From: Ehrlichia ruminantium
GTDB taxonomy: Bacteria > Pseudomonadota > Alphaproteobacteria > Rickettsiales > Anaplasmataceae
Length of the DNA: 64,000 nucleotides
Reading direction: 5' to 3'
Assembly: GCF_009728835.1 (NCBI RefSeq)
Contig: NZ_CP033455.1
Location: forward strand, 757,568-821,567
How positions within the stretch are numbered: the stretch's first letter is position 1; each line of letters begins with the position of its first letter. The notes beneath the pieces were generated by a model. It saw nothing but the letters and a program-made list of their open reading frames with translations, had not been told where the DNA came from and ran no database searches. Below are positions 11,350 to 20,446 of this stretch, in pieces. A program made the position numbers and the translations under genes.

Positions 11350-11380
11350 TTGCATTTTTGTGTCAATTAAGTTATATACT
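11350..11380 (+). promoter_or_regulatory. Promoter of the first paralogue
   Basis: TTGCAT at 11350-11355 and TATATA at 11373-11378, 17 bases apart, the sigma-70 layout. The same CACTTGCATTTT ... TTATATACTA arrangement recurs before the other two family members (12562 and 14890), which makes it much more likely to be real than a lone match in AT-rich DNA. Confidence 0.7.
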
Positions 11381-11412
11381 AACTTATAGTATATAGATTA
11401 GGTGTGTTTATT

Positions 11413-11970
11413 ATGCTTACTACGGATCTCAGTTTTATTGTAAGTTGTGTACTTTTCGCTGTTTCATTACTAGTATTAATGTTACTATTAATACACATGT
11501 ATTTTACGTGCAAAGTAGAAAAGCAAAACAAAACACTATTAGAGCAGCGCAAAGCAATAATATTAGTTAATGAACAAAATGAAAAATTACTAAAAGACAT
11601 AGACGAAAAATTTAAGGTTGTAAATTCTTTAGAGAGCAAAATAATAAATTTAGAAAATAAGACCTCTGATTTATCAAATAATGTAAATACCAATAAGGCA
11701 AACTTAGAAAATAAGATCTCTGATCTTACACAACAGGTTAGTATATCATCACAAAAAACAATTAATATACAGAATCTGTGTACTGTTTTCGATAAAGAAG
11801 TCCAACTTGTACTTGAATATATAAATGGTGTACAACAGGGTATTAAAGACAACAAATCGAAACTACAGAAGTTATCTCAAACTGTAGAAGACATGTACAA
11901 ATTAAAACCAGCAGCAGATATACACGGTACAAACATACAGCAGATTACAATAAGAAGACAGTCAATCTAA
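11413..11970 (+). CDS. Membrane-anchored coiled-coil protein, paralogue 1
   Basis: About 185 residues from the ATG at 11413, chosen because AGGTG lies 8 bases upstream; a GTG at 11404 is in frame. A single hydrophobic helix (about residues 8-32, rich in Leu and Val) is followed by a long Lys/Glu/Asn-rich coiled coil to about residue 150 and a short basic tail. Within the coiled coil an 18-residue unit is repeated directly (NLENKTSDLS at 11647 and 11701, 54 bases apart). The layout predicts a protein anchored by its N terminus. No known family is recognised. It has two intact relatives downstream with the same promoter, and one of these has the same terminator. Confidence 0.72.
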   Translation: MLTTDLSFIVSCVLFAVSLLVLMLLLIHMYFTCKVEKQNKTLLEQRKAIILVNEQNEKLLKDIDEKFKVVNSLESKIINLENKTSDLSNNVNTNKANLENKISDLTQQVSISSQKTINIQNLCTVFDKEVQLVLEYINGVQQGIKDNKSKLQKLSQTVEDMYKLKPAADIHGTNIQQITIRRQSI

Positions 11971-11990
11971 TTCAAGTAATAATATAGATC

Positions 11991-12040
11991 AAATACAATT
12001 AGTCAGTTACCTAGTTTACTGAAACTGACTAATTGTATTT
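11991..12040 (+). terminator. Perfect 18-base inverted repeat after paralogue 1
   Basis: Arms 11991-12008 (aaatacaattagtcagtt) and 12023-12040 are perfect reverse complements around a 14-base loop, 20 bases after the stop. A closely similar hairpin follows paralogue 2, so gene and terminator were duplicated together. The outer arms supply A- and T-runs on both sides, so it could stop transcription in either direction. Confidence 0.7.
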
Positions 12041-12561
12041 GTTATTACATCTAAACACACGCTGCTTATTTTTTTTTAATATCATACAATCTTAGTTGTT
12101 ATTATGTATAAGCATTTATACATACAAATAAATACAATAGCTATGTAATGGTAATTATAATAAATAGCATAGCAAATTATTCCCAGCTAACTAATTAATC
12201 TAAAAAACTTTTATAAATTAATTATGTTATATAATTTAAATACATCCAATATGTAATAATTATTATGTATACACTTATATTAGCTATCTATCATAATATT
12301 ATGCACATCACATATAAAAACTTTTATCTAAATTGTATTAAATGCAGAATTACAACAGTTACACTAGTAAATTTATGATTATATGACATTCTATTTATAA
12401 ATTTTACATCTCAACTATTACAAAATATATGATAATTAATACAAATTAGACACTAATCATAATATTAAAAAACACAACACTATAGATAATTAAAATGCTT
12501 AAAAGTAATATATTTTTATTTTATATTATAATAAATAGTATTGATATCTTTAATATTACAC
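12041..12561. other. Spacer between paralogues 1 and 2
   Basis: About 500 bases of AT-rich DNA with no gene. The part before 12560 (cttaaaagtaat ... tattataataaat) resembles the DNA ahead of paralogue 3 (about 14820-14880) and, more weakly, about 13735-13790, so the repeat unit includes upstream DNA as well as the gene. Confidence 0.5.
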
Positions 12562-12591
12562 TTGCATTTTGTACAAAATAAGTTATATACT
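12562..12591 (+). promoter_or_regulatory. Promoter of the second paralogue
   Basis: TTGCAT at 12562-12567 and TATATA at 12584-12589 (16 bases; TATACT at 12586 gives 18). The surrounding text ttaatattacacttgcatttt is nearly identical to that before paralogue 1. Confidence 0.7.
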
Positions 12592-12614
12592 ACTATATAT
12601 AGATAGGTGTGTTT

Positions 12615-13151
12615 ATGAACCCAAATGATATAGTAACGATTGTATTGTTAGTTGCTAATATTATAATGATGCTAGCAGCACTATTATGTGTATGCTTAAG
12701 TATAAGAGAAGCTTGCCAAAGTACAAAAAAGTATAGCAAGTTACAAGAAGATCATCAAAGATACAACGATCTCTTTTTAGACTCCACAAAAAAAGTTGCC
12801 ATACTATCTAATAAAGTAAACAGTATAGAGTCTGTCACAACTGATATAATAGATAAACTAAATTCTAGTATAAAAGAGTTAAATGATAGGGTAAATCGAT
12901 GTAATACAGTATTCAATGAAAATGTAAATAAAGTAAGAGACGATTTATCAAAAAAAAATGAAGAATTATCTGCTGCTATTATTTCTGCACGTGGTGATAT
13001 CACACTATTAAACGAAAGCAATATGTTTTTTCACAAGAATATTACAGAAATAAGTAATCGAATAGATACTATACAAAACCAAAGAACTCCATCCTCTATT
13101 ATGGTAGATTCAGGTACAGAAGGACAATCAACACCTGAAAGAAAACACTAA
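12615..13151 (+). CDS. Membrane-anchored coiled-coil protein, paralogue 2
   Basis: About 178 residues from the ATG at 12615 (AGGTG 5 bases upstream; a GTG at 12609 is in frame). It has the same plan as paralogue 1: a hydrophobic N-terminal helix (about residues 8-30), a conserved-looking cysteine-containing junction, then a long heptad-rich coiled coil with many Ser, Asn, Asp and Lys, and a polar Ser/Thr/Glu tail. Direct sequence identity with paralogue 1 is low apart from layout, while the promoter, ribosome site and terminator are nearly the same, suggesting that the protein diverges faster than its control regions. Function unknown. The small minus-strand ORF inside it is a shadow. Confidence 0.72.
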   Translation: MNPNDIVTIVLLVANIIMMLAALLCVCLSIREACQSTKKYSKLQEDHQRYNDLFLDSTKKVAILSNKVNSIESVTTDIIDKLNSSIKELNDRVNRCNTVFNENVNKVRDDLSKKNEELSAAIISARGDITLLNESNMFFHKNITEISNRIDTIQNQRTPSSIMVDSGTEGQSTPERKH

Positions 13152-13171
13152 ATAGACAGTAATATACATCT

Positions 13172-13212
13172 ATACAATTAGTCAGCTATTTACTTCAGCT
13201 AACTAATTGTAT
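13172..13212 (+). terminator. Hairpin after paralogue 2, copy of the paralogue 1 terminator
   Basis: Arms 13172-13187 (atacaattagtcagct) and 13197-13212 pair with one mismatch. The core caattagtcag is shared with 11991-12040, and both are followed by gttattacat. Confidence 0.65.
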
Positions 13213-13846
13213 TAGTTATTACATTCAAATACAAACTATATATTTCCTTAACTTTAGGCACAGTAGCTTTTGCATATGTATATTAATAATTTAATTCCAT
13301 GTGCTATTAATTCTAGAATGCTACTGATTAACTCCAGGCATAAATCCCGAAACATCAATAATAGGAAGATAAAATGAAACAAAATAAAATTAAATATAAT
13401 TTTAATTTTATTAATGTACAAGTGTTTATAATATATTAATAAACACAATATTAATATATTATTAACCATTAAAATAACAAATCATCTAGTAAATTACCCT
13501 CAGCTAGCAAAATCTATCTCAAATATTTTCCAAATTACGCTTATATTCAATTATAGTAATTACTATTATTAGGTATGTATATAAATATATAAAAGTTCTC
13601 ATCTAAATTATAAACTTATTATTGTAACTATTTAATTTATAAGTTTCATATTTCAATCATAATAAAATGTTAGATAACGAATATTAAATTAGACACACTA
13701 ATCATCACATAAAAAATATAGCCTATAGATTATAAAAATACTTAAAATAATACATTTTTAATCCTATATGTGACTAAATTATATTTATATTTCAAAACAT
13801 TAACAAATGTAATTTAGATAATGTGTAAGCAATATAACCTTCATTG

Positions 13847-13990
13847 ATTGGTAGTACAATTTTTTCGCTTGTTCTACTTATTTTCATAACAATATTACAA
13901 GCAGCTCTATACGTACACTGTTTATGCAAAAAAGTATACTAAAGAACAAGCAAGCTCTATACACTTCTAACATAAAAACAATTTTAATAA
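13847..13990 (+). pseudogene. Decayed fourth member of the paralogue family
   Basis: A plus-strand frame reads IGSTIFSLVLLIFITILQAAL and YVHCLCKKVY, then a TAA at 13940, followed in frame by RTSKLYTLLT and another stop. A Leu/Ile-rich membrane helix with a Cys/Lys-rich junction is exactly the N-terminal plan of the three intact paralogues, and DNA at 13735-13790 resembles their upstream region. No start codon or TTGCAT box remains. Confidence 0.5.
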
Positions 13991-14534
13991 CTTTCTAATC
14001 TTACTGCTAATGTACAACATGCTATTAATTACATAAGAACTTATGGTATAGAAGAAGTAGTAGTAGCTAACACAATAATATTGAGATTGATGTCAATACT
14101 AAAAATACAAACATGAGTTTATCTGGATATTCAATATAACTGGTATGTTAAATTTATAAACAAAATAGCTATAATCATAAGCTTACAAGTGTATTTAACA
14201 GGTATATCCTCCATGCTTTACATTTTATTAAAATAACACATTCAATACTTACGAGTAGAGTAGATTATAGTAGTACATATTGTATGACTAGTAAGTATCA
14301 CTTTAACAAGTTGCTGTCATGTTAACCACATAACCTACTTTTTATAAAAAAAATGACATATGTTATCATGAAAAACATGGTATCATTCTGGATTACATGG
14401 TTTATTACATTCTAAAAATATCTTAACTCATAAAAGCTTTGCTTATGTTGTAATACTATTAAGAGCTTGTATCAAAAAGCTATATCTTTTTATACTTTTT
14501 CTTCATTTAATGACGTTCTTTAGTTTCTAGAATA

Positions 14535-14603
14535 CCTATTCAATATTAACACTCAAATAGAACTTTCAAAAGAATTAACAAAAACAATAAATCAGATTAA
14601 TAA
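14535..14603 (+). pseudogene. serS: Duplicated fragment of serS
   Basis: About 69 bases match serS 1313-1383 with few changes: the run actcaaatagaactttcaaa is identical in both, and agaattaacaaaaacaataa follows with two changes. A weaker match, with about 40 bases missing, may continue to about 14640 (serS 1425-1455). It covers part of the coiled coil (residues 65-88) only and cannot be functional. Confidence 0.85.
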
Positions 14604-14889
14604 ACCGTTACACAAATACCAATTATAAAAATAAAAAAGGTAACACAAACTACTTACTCAATATAAAAAATCTCCATAAATTACGTTATATATTTAATAT
14701 ATATTTTATAAATCATATATTATGTAATAAGCTATAATTATTTATGTTTTACAACAATACAATCATTCACATTTTGATATGCATATTAAACATATATACA
14801 ACATTATGCACTACTAATGCACTTAAAAGTAATCTATTTTCAACCTTACGTATTATAATAAATGACACTGATATACTAAAACATTATAC

Positions 14890-14919
14890 TTGCATTTTTA
14901 CATAAATATATTATATACT
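14890..14919 (+). promoter_or_regulatory. Promoter of the third paralogue
   Basis: TTGCAT at 14890-14895 and TATATA at 14912-14917, 16 bases apart, in the same acttgcattttta ... ttatatacta setting as the promoters at 11350 and 12562. Confidence 0.68.
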
Positions 14920-14955
14920 AAACTATGTGATTATGTAAGAATAAGGTGTTTAACA

Positions 14956-15360
14956 ATGCATTTCATAGAATACGCGTCTACTGAAGGTCTAATCCTCATG
15001 TGGTCAATACTAAGTATACTAATACTCTGTGCTATACTACATTTCATTCAGGTTTGTATTAATGTATCTCAACAGCAAGCATCTCATGTCGATTCTCAAG
15101 CCCAACTTAGAATGGAGAACAAATTATTAAAATACATAGAACATTGCTCTAATGGTATATATACTTTATCTAAAGCGTTACTCACTAATACGGGTACTAA
15201 ACCAGAACCAGGTCTTGCACAACGTAATATGTCTACTAGTACTGATGATCTTAAATATTATACCCAACTCCAGAATAGTGGTCATAACCTTTCAAATACT
15301 AAAGTTAGTAATTGTAGTGCACAAATGCAACATGAAACACAACAAAATATTAATTGCTAA
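14956..15360 (+). CDS. Small membrane-anchored protein, paralogue 3
   Basis: 134 residues from the ATG at 14956. The ORF is open from 14890, but AAGGTG before this ATG and the upstream promoter place the start here; the extra 22 residues would begin inside the promoter. A single hydrophobic helix (about residues 11-34) is followed by a Gln/Ser/Asn-rich polar domain that is shorter and less coiled-coil-like than in paralogues 1 and 2. It shares their promoter and layout, but I see no copy of the 11991 hairpin after it. The function is unknown. A second frame at 15152-15376 overlaps it and is a shadow. Confidence 0.65.
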   Translation: MHFIEYASTEGLILMWSILSILILCAILHFIQVCINVSQQQASHVDSQAQLRMENKLLKYIEHCSNGIYTLSKALLTNTGTKPEPGLAQRNMSTSTDDLKYYTQLQNSGHNLSNTKVSNCSAQMQHETQQNINC

Positions 15361-16552
15361 TTTAAGTCCGATTTAGGTTTTTAACATAAGGCATTTAGTG
15401 AATATAATACACAAGTATGTATAATAACTATATCATATACGTTATAAATAACGTCATTTAAGTCATATAAATTGATAGTCCTTAAGTTAGTCGGTACTAT
15501 ATTTAAAAAATTAGCATAGCCAAGAGTATTGCTCATATAAATATATGATGCTTGTATTTTATTGATTATTACTTTTATTATATTAAGGATATTTCACACC
15601 GTATAGCCAAACTTAATATATAAAAATATTACTGAAAAAGGTTATCTACTTTGTTAAGGTAATCTTTTTCTTTCAGATATTATATTACTTATCAATTTCT
15701 TTGAAATGTATGCTTTATTATTTATTACTTCCTTGTATTTAAAACTAGGATTTCAAAATAATAAGCTTATTAATAAATTGAATTGTTGATTTAACATACA
15801 TAATGTAAAATTCTTATGCTGATTTACAAAATATTATAATAATGTAATATTCTTCTTATAGTCAGTTAATTATTTACAAAGATGTTTTATTATTAGAGCT
15901 TATCTATTATAAGGCAAATTTTATATAGTAAATATTAAATACTTCTTGATGATATTTTCTTGTTAATCAACTTATTGACGTTGCTTACAGTAAGTTTATA
16001 TTTATCGACAAAGATTGGTATGTAAGCATTTTACACATACATCACTTTCTGTAATACAAAATTCAACACCTTAAGAAACAATATATTTTTTTAAAATCCA
16101 ATTAACCTATCAATAAATTTATTCATCATATCTACAAAAGATGATTTTTCTGATCAATCATACACATCTCCATAGAATAACTATTTATATCATTTTTACC
16201 CTATGTTATTCTATTCTTGTTGGATAATCCTCTATAAATAATATCCCACTATCTTATCTTTCAATTTAATCTTAAATGAAAAACTATATCCCAATTACAA
16301 AATATACTTTATATAAAAAAATACATAATTTACCTTACAATTGGGTTAATAAAACATCATTGCAGAATATTGATACATTAATAATATATATTTGAATACA
16401 AAATACTAATTCACTTAATAAGTATACATTTGTTAGTTGAATAATATACTTGAAATATTAACACACATTATAGATAACTAATACTTACCTACAATTGAAA
16501 CCCGAAAATAGATATATCCAAATTAAATATATTACTCATAAAAACAATCAAA
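15361..16552. other. Spacer between paralogue 3 and clpA
   Basis: About 1.2 kb of AT-rich DNA between convergent genes. Apart from the hairpin at 15634-15670 I see no gene or RNA. Confidence 0.5.
15634..15670 (+). terminator. Strong intrinsic terminator-like hairpin
   Basis: A 13-base stem (15634-15646 with 15658-15670, two G.U pairs, no mismatches) with an 11-base loop. It ends in cttttt and is followed by ctttc. It lies 275 bases after paralogue 3 and may end its transcript. The A-run on the left arm means it could also act on the minus strand. Confidence 0.55.
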
Positions 16553-18850
16553 CTATACTTCTGCACAACAGAAATTATACTTTAAATCATTAGTACTAGG
16601 ATCAAGTATAATTTTGACACGTCCACCACTAGATAATCCACCAAATAGTATTTCATCAGATAAATATCTTTTTATTTTCTGAGCAATAATATTTTCTACA
16701 TTTCTAACACCAGGTACATTATTATACCCAGATTTTGCTAAATACATTAATACATCATCACTGACATCAAGATAAATATTCCTCCTAGCTAACTGTACTT
16801 CAAGTTCACTAATAAACTTCTTTACTACTTGTAATACTACTCCTTGATTCAAAGAAGAAAAGGAAATGATAGCATCCAATCTATTTCTAAATTCTGGACT
16901 AAAAATTCTTTCAATCGCTTGCTTATCATCACCTTGATTAAAGCTTTTATCTCTACTAAACCCTACAGAATTTCTACTCAATTCAAAAGCACCAGCATTA
17001 GTTGTCAGTATAACTATTACATTATGAAAACTTACTTTTTTTCCATAAGTATCAGTAACACATCCATAATCCATAATCTGTAATAAGATATTATATATAT
17101 CACTATGAGCTTTCTCTATTTCATCAAGTAATAATACACTATACTGATGTCTAGATATAGAATCTGTCAATAAGCCTCCTTGATCATATCCTACATACCC
17201 AGGTGGAGAACCTATAATTTTAGAAATAGAATGAGATTCCATATACTCAGACATATCAAATCTTATTAATTTCATACCCATGTGATTAGCTAACTGTTTT
17301 GCCAATTCGGTTTTTCCTACTCCAGTAGGTCCAGTAAATAAATAACTAGCCAAAGGTTTCCTATGATCTCTAAGTCCAGCTTTAGCTATTTTGATTGAAT
17401 CTACAAGATTAGAAATAGCTAAATCTTGGCCAAATATATGTTGTTTCAAATTTTTTTCTAAATTTTTTACTTTATCCAAATCATTGCGTGCCAAATTACG
17501 AGATGGGATTCCAGTAATTCTAGAAATTATATGTTCAATATCACTACTAGTAATAATCCTACTACCATTACTATTATGCAAATTACAATAAGCTCCTGCC
17601 TCATCAATAACATCTACAGCTTTATCTGGAAGCATCTTTTCTGAAATATATCTATCTGACAGCTCTGCAGCACGATCTATAGAGTCTTCAGTATATGTTA
17701 CATTGTGATATGAAGCATAATAAGATTGTATCCCACGCAATATTCTCACAGTCTCATCAACTGATGATTCTTCAACATTAATTTTCTGATATCTCCTAGC
17801 TAATGCTCTATCCTTCTCAAAGTTATTATTGTACTCCTTATAAGTAGTAGCACCAATACATCTTAAAGTCCCCCTAGCCAAAGCAGGTTTTAGTAAATTA
17901 CTTGCATCAAGAGATCCACCACTGGTAGATCCTGCTCCAACAATCGTATGAATTTCATCAATAAACAATATTGCATTTTCTTTTGCCTCTATTGCCTTAA
18001 TCACAGATTTTATTCTTTCTTCAAAATCTCCACGATAACGCGTTCCAGCTAGTAAAGCTCCAATATCTAGAGAATATATAACCATTTTCTTTAATTGTTC
18101 TGGTACATTACCTTCTATAATATTTAACGCCAATCCTTCAACAATTGCAGTTTTACCAACACCTGGATCTCCAACATATAATGGATTATTTTTCCGCCTA
18201 CGTAATAGAACTTCCATAGTTCTACTCAACTCATATAATCTTCCAATTACATAATCTATCTTTCCTTTTTTAGCTGATTCATTCAAATTAATACAATAAG
18301 TATTTAAAATTTCGTTATCCTTTAATACATCCTTAGGCAGAGTAATAAATGAGTGCACAGGCTTATTATTATATTCATAATCTTTAAATTCATGCTCTAT
18401 GCTAAAATCATTAACGTAAGCACCAGTATTATTATTTGATATATAATTTACGACATCTATATATTTTATATTTTGCTCATGTAAAAAAGAGGCACTATAA
18501 GAATCCTTTTCAGCTAGAATTTCACTCAGAATATCTGCACCAGTTACTTCACTTACACCAGCACTATGAGCATGTATAATCGCTCTATGAATTAACCTTT
18601 CAAAAATAATAGTAGGTTTAACCTCTGAGATACCTTTATCAATAAGAGTAGGTATTTCATACCTTAAAAAATTTATAATTGTAATTTTTAGCTTATCAAT
18701 AGATACACGAAACGCATAAAAAACACGTCTTGCATCTATATCATCTGTCAATGCGAGCAAAAGGTGTTCTAAAGTAGCATACTCATGATGAAAATCAAAT
18801 GCAATTGATAATGCCTTATGCAAACTATCTTCAAGATTTTTTGATAACAC
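16553..18850 (-). CDS. clpA: ATP-dependent Clp protease ATP-binding subunit ClpA
   Basis: An AAA+ unfoldase that feeds substrates, including ClpS-delivered N-degron proteins, into ClpP. The 765 residues show a Clp N domain (1-140), a first AAA+ module with Walker A GDPGVGKT at 227-234 and Walker B LFIDEI at 295-300, and a second with Walker A GPTGVGKT at 507-514 and LLLDEIEKAH near 573-582. The short spacer between modules, without the long middle domain of ClpB, supports ClpA. VGF at 629-631 sits where the ClpP-docking tripeptide (IGL in E. coli) is expected. The start is a GTG at 18850 with GGGA upstream. It is monocistronic and divergent from the TerC gene; neither clpS nor clpP is in the window. 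Confidence 0.95.
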   Translation of the reverse strand: MLSKNLEDSLHKALSIAFDFHHEYATLEHLLLALTDDIDARRVFYAFRVSIDKLKITIINFLRYEIPTLIDKGISEVKPTIIFERLIHRAIIHAHSAGVSEVTGADILSEILAEKDSYSASFLHEQNIKYIDVVNYISNNNTGAYVNDFSIEHEFKDYEYNNKPVHSFITLPKDVLKDNEILNTYCINLNESAKKGKIDYVIGRLYELSRTMEVLLRRRKNNPLYVGDPGVGKTAIVEGLALNIIEGNVPEQLKKMVIYSLDIGALLAGTRYRGDFEERIKSVIKAIEAKENAILFIDEIHTIVGAGSTSGGSLDASNLLKPALARGTLRCIGATTYKEYNNNFEKDRALARRYQKINVEESSVDETVRILRGIQSYYASYHNVTYTEDSIDRAAELSDRYISEKMLPDKAVDVIDEAGAYCNLHNSNGSRIITSSDIEHIISRITGIPSRNLARNDLDKVKNLEKNLKQHIFGQDLAISNLVDSIKIAKAGLRDHRKPLASYLFTGPTGVGKTELAKQLANHMGMKLIRFDMSEYMESHSISKIIGSPPGYVGYDQGGLLTDSISRHQYSVLLLDEIEKAHSDIYNILLQIMDYGCVTDTYGKKVSFHNVIVILTTNAGAFELSRNSVGFSRDKSFNQGDDKQAIERIFSPEFRNRLDAIISFSSLNQGVVLQVVKKFISELEVQLARRNIYLDVSDDVLMYLAKSGYNNVPGVRNVENIIAQKIKRYLSDEILFGGLSSGGRVKIILDPSTNDLKYNFCCAEV

Positions 18851-19016
18851 TAATGTCCCTAATCTATATTTTCAGACACTCTATCATTGAATAATTAAAA
18901 ATAAGTTGCAAATGATAATACAACAATTATATAGCACAATACCATGCAATAAATTTTTAATATTGTATGCATAAAAAACATATGTTACACAATAATGCTT
19001 TTATCACTTACTCAAT

Positions 19017-19709
19017 ATGTTTGAAAATGATATTTTAAAATTTTTTACATTACTACTCTTAGAAATTATATTAGGTATAGACAATGTGATTTTTATATCA
19101 CTTGCAGTTATAAAAGTACCACTTAATCTGCGTAATAAAGTTAAATACATAGGATTAGCACTAGCATTAGTAATGAGACTTATTGCATTGCATGCAGCGT
19201 CAATACTATTATCATTAAATAAACCTATAGTATCTTTATTACAACTCCATCTATCACCTAATAATTTATTTATGATATTTGGAGGAGGATTTCTAATATA
19301 CCATAGCATATCTGAAATATTAGATGATGTTTTTAATAAAACTCATAATAAGAATATTCATAACTTGAGATCAAATCCTTACTTAGTAATATTACAACTA
19401 ATATTAATAGATTTAGTATTCTCGATAGACTCAATACTTACTGCTATAGGAATTACATATAATATCTTCATTATCCAATTAGTATTCATCATATCCATCA
19501 TACTTACAATCTTATTTTCAAATCAAATAATAAAAGCTATTACAACATACAGTAATATCAAAACAATAGCTGTTATGTTTGTCTTAATGTTAGGTATTAT
19601 ATTAGTATTAGATGGAATACATATTAAAATATCCCATAATTATTTATACTTTACTTTTATATTCTCAATCCTTACTGAAATAATAAATATCATAAAAAAA
19701 GTTAAGTAG
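19017..19709 (+). CDS. TerC-family integral membrane protein
   Basis: 230 residues with about seven transmembrane helices. The family signature LEIILGIDNVIFI near residues 15-27 and the second acidic motif LIDLVFSIDSILTAIG near 130-145 are clear; these paired D-containing motifs define TerC/Alx proteins, which are linked to metal (Mn2+) export and to metal loading of exported proteins. The exact role here is unknown. The ATG at 19017 gives a short cytoplasmic start before helix 1. The gene is divergent from clpA (about 165 bases between them) and convergent with rbfA. It is somewhat shorter than E. coli TerC, as expected for this compact subtype. Confidence 0.9.
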   Translation: MFENDILKFFTLLLLEIILGIDNVIFISLAVIKVPLNLRNKVKYIGLALALVMRLIALHAASILLSLNKPIVSLLQLHLSPNNLFMIFGGGFLIYHSISEILDDVFNKTHNKNIHNLRSNPYLVILQLILIDLVFSIDSILTAIGITYNIFIIQLVFIISIILTILFSNQIIKAITTYSNIKTIAVMFVLMLGIILVLDGIHIKISHNYLYFTFIFSILTEIINIIKKVK

Positions 19710-20098
19710 CATTGTGATATAACAAACACTATAAACAGTATTTAAGTTTTATGTTATTTCAGAATTGAATTATAATATAGAAATACAAGTGTTTAACTGG
19801 CATATTTTATTTAAAATATAAATAAAATATAATCATAACTGCTTCTAGCATTACTATATTATTAAAACTAAAATGGAGTACATAGTAACTTATAAGTTTA
19901 TTTTTAGAGACACATACACACACGTTATACTTGAAGAGCATAATACTAGCATTATTACTTATAATAAATAATACAACAAATCCTAAAACGAGATACAATA
20001 TTAATAATCTAAACTAGCTAACAACACTATACATAAATAAAAGAAATCTATCACTACTGTAGAAGTACGTAAGAGTAAAGGAAGAAAGAATAAAGTTA
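19710..20098. other. Spacer between terC-like gene and rbfA
   Basis: About 390 bases between convergent genes. A minus-strand frame at 19807-19998 would need a TTG start and lacks convincing composition, so I do not call it. Confidence 0.45.
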
Positions 20099-20446
20099 TT
20101 ACTGAGATTCCAGTAATTCATTTACTTTAACTAAATTATCAAAATGATAATCAAGTTTAAAATATAATCTAGGTACATACCTGAGATCTACATAAGAAAA
20201 TATAGCCTTTCTGATAAAATAAGACATATCATTTAATTCCTTTATCAGCTCCTCCTTATTTGCAGAATCACCAGAAATTACAACAAATACAGTGGCATTT
20301 TTTATATCACTACTTACTTCTACTTGAGATATGTTAATTACATTACAACTTATTGAATAAAAATCATGCATTAATACCTTAGATATTGCCCTGTTTAATA
20401 CAGAAGCAACTTTTAAATTTCTAAAACTTTCAGATTTATAAATCAT
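20099..20446 (-). CDS. rbfA: 30S ribosome-binding factor RbfA
   Basis: 115 residues with the single KH-like fold of RbfA: an N-terminal helix (FRNLKVASVLNRAISKVLM), the strand INISQVEVSSDIKNATVFVVISG, and the C-terminal VPRLYFKLDYHFDN segment. It binds immature 30S subunits and helps 16S 5'-end maturation. Its ATG overlaps the infB stop by four bases (ATGA), so it is translationally coupled to infB, the classical order. It is the last gene of the minus-strand run. Confidence 0.92.
   Translation of the reverse strand: MIYKSESFRNLKVASVLNRAISKVLMHDFYSISCNVINISQVEVSSDIKNATVFVVISGDSANKEELIKELNDMSYFIRKAIFSYVDLRYVPRLYFKLDYHFDNLVKVNELLESQ

Larger units (their letters stand above)
13213..14880. other. 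Spacer with decayed paralogue and serS fragment
   Basis: About 1.7 kb without an intact gene. It contains a decayed fourth family member (about 13847-13990) and a short second copy of serS DNA (14535-14603). A hydrophobic minus-strand frame at 13254-13469 is an AT-rich artefact in my view. The rest shows nothing I can name. Confidence 0.5.

Noticed and set aside
13254-13469. Minus-strand ORF of 71 codons, very hydrophobic
   Set aside because: Built almost entirely from Ile, Leu, Phe and Lys codons as expected from random AT-rich DNA, with no ribosome site or related sequence.
15152-15376. Plus-strand ORF of 74 codons
   Set aside because: Overlaps paralogue 3 in another frame, and has no separate start signal.
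9350-16552. A prophage or insertion sequence as the cause of the plasticity zone
   Set aside because: No transposase, integrase or phage gene was seen, and no terminal inverted repeats with target duplications. The pieces are fragments of chromosomal genes instead.
19807-19998. Minus-strand ORF of 63 codons
   Set aside because: TTG start, no ribosome site, T-rich hydrophobic composition.
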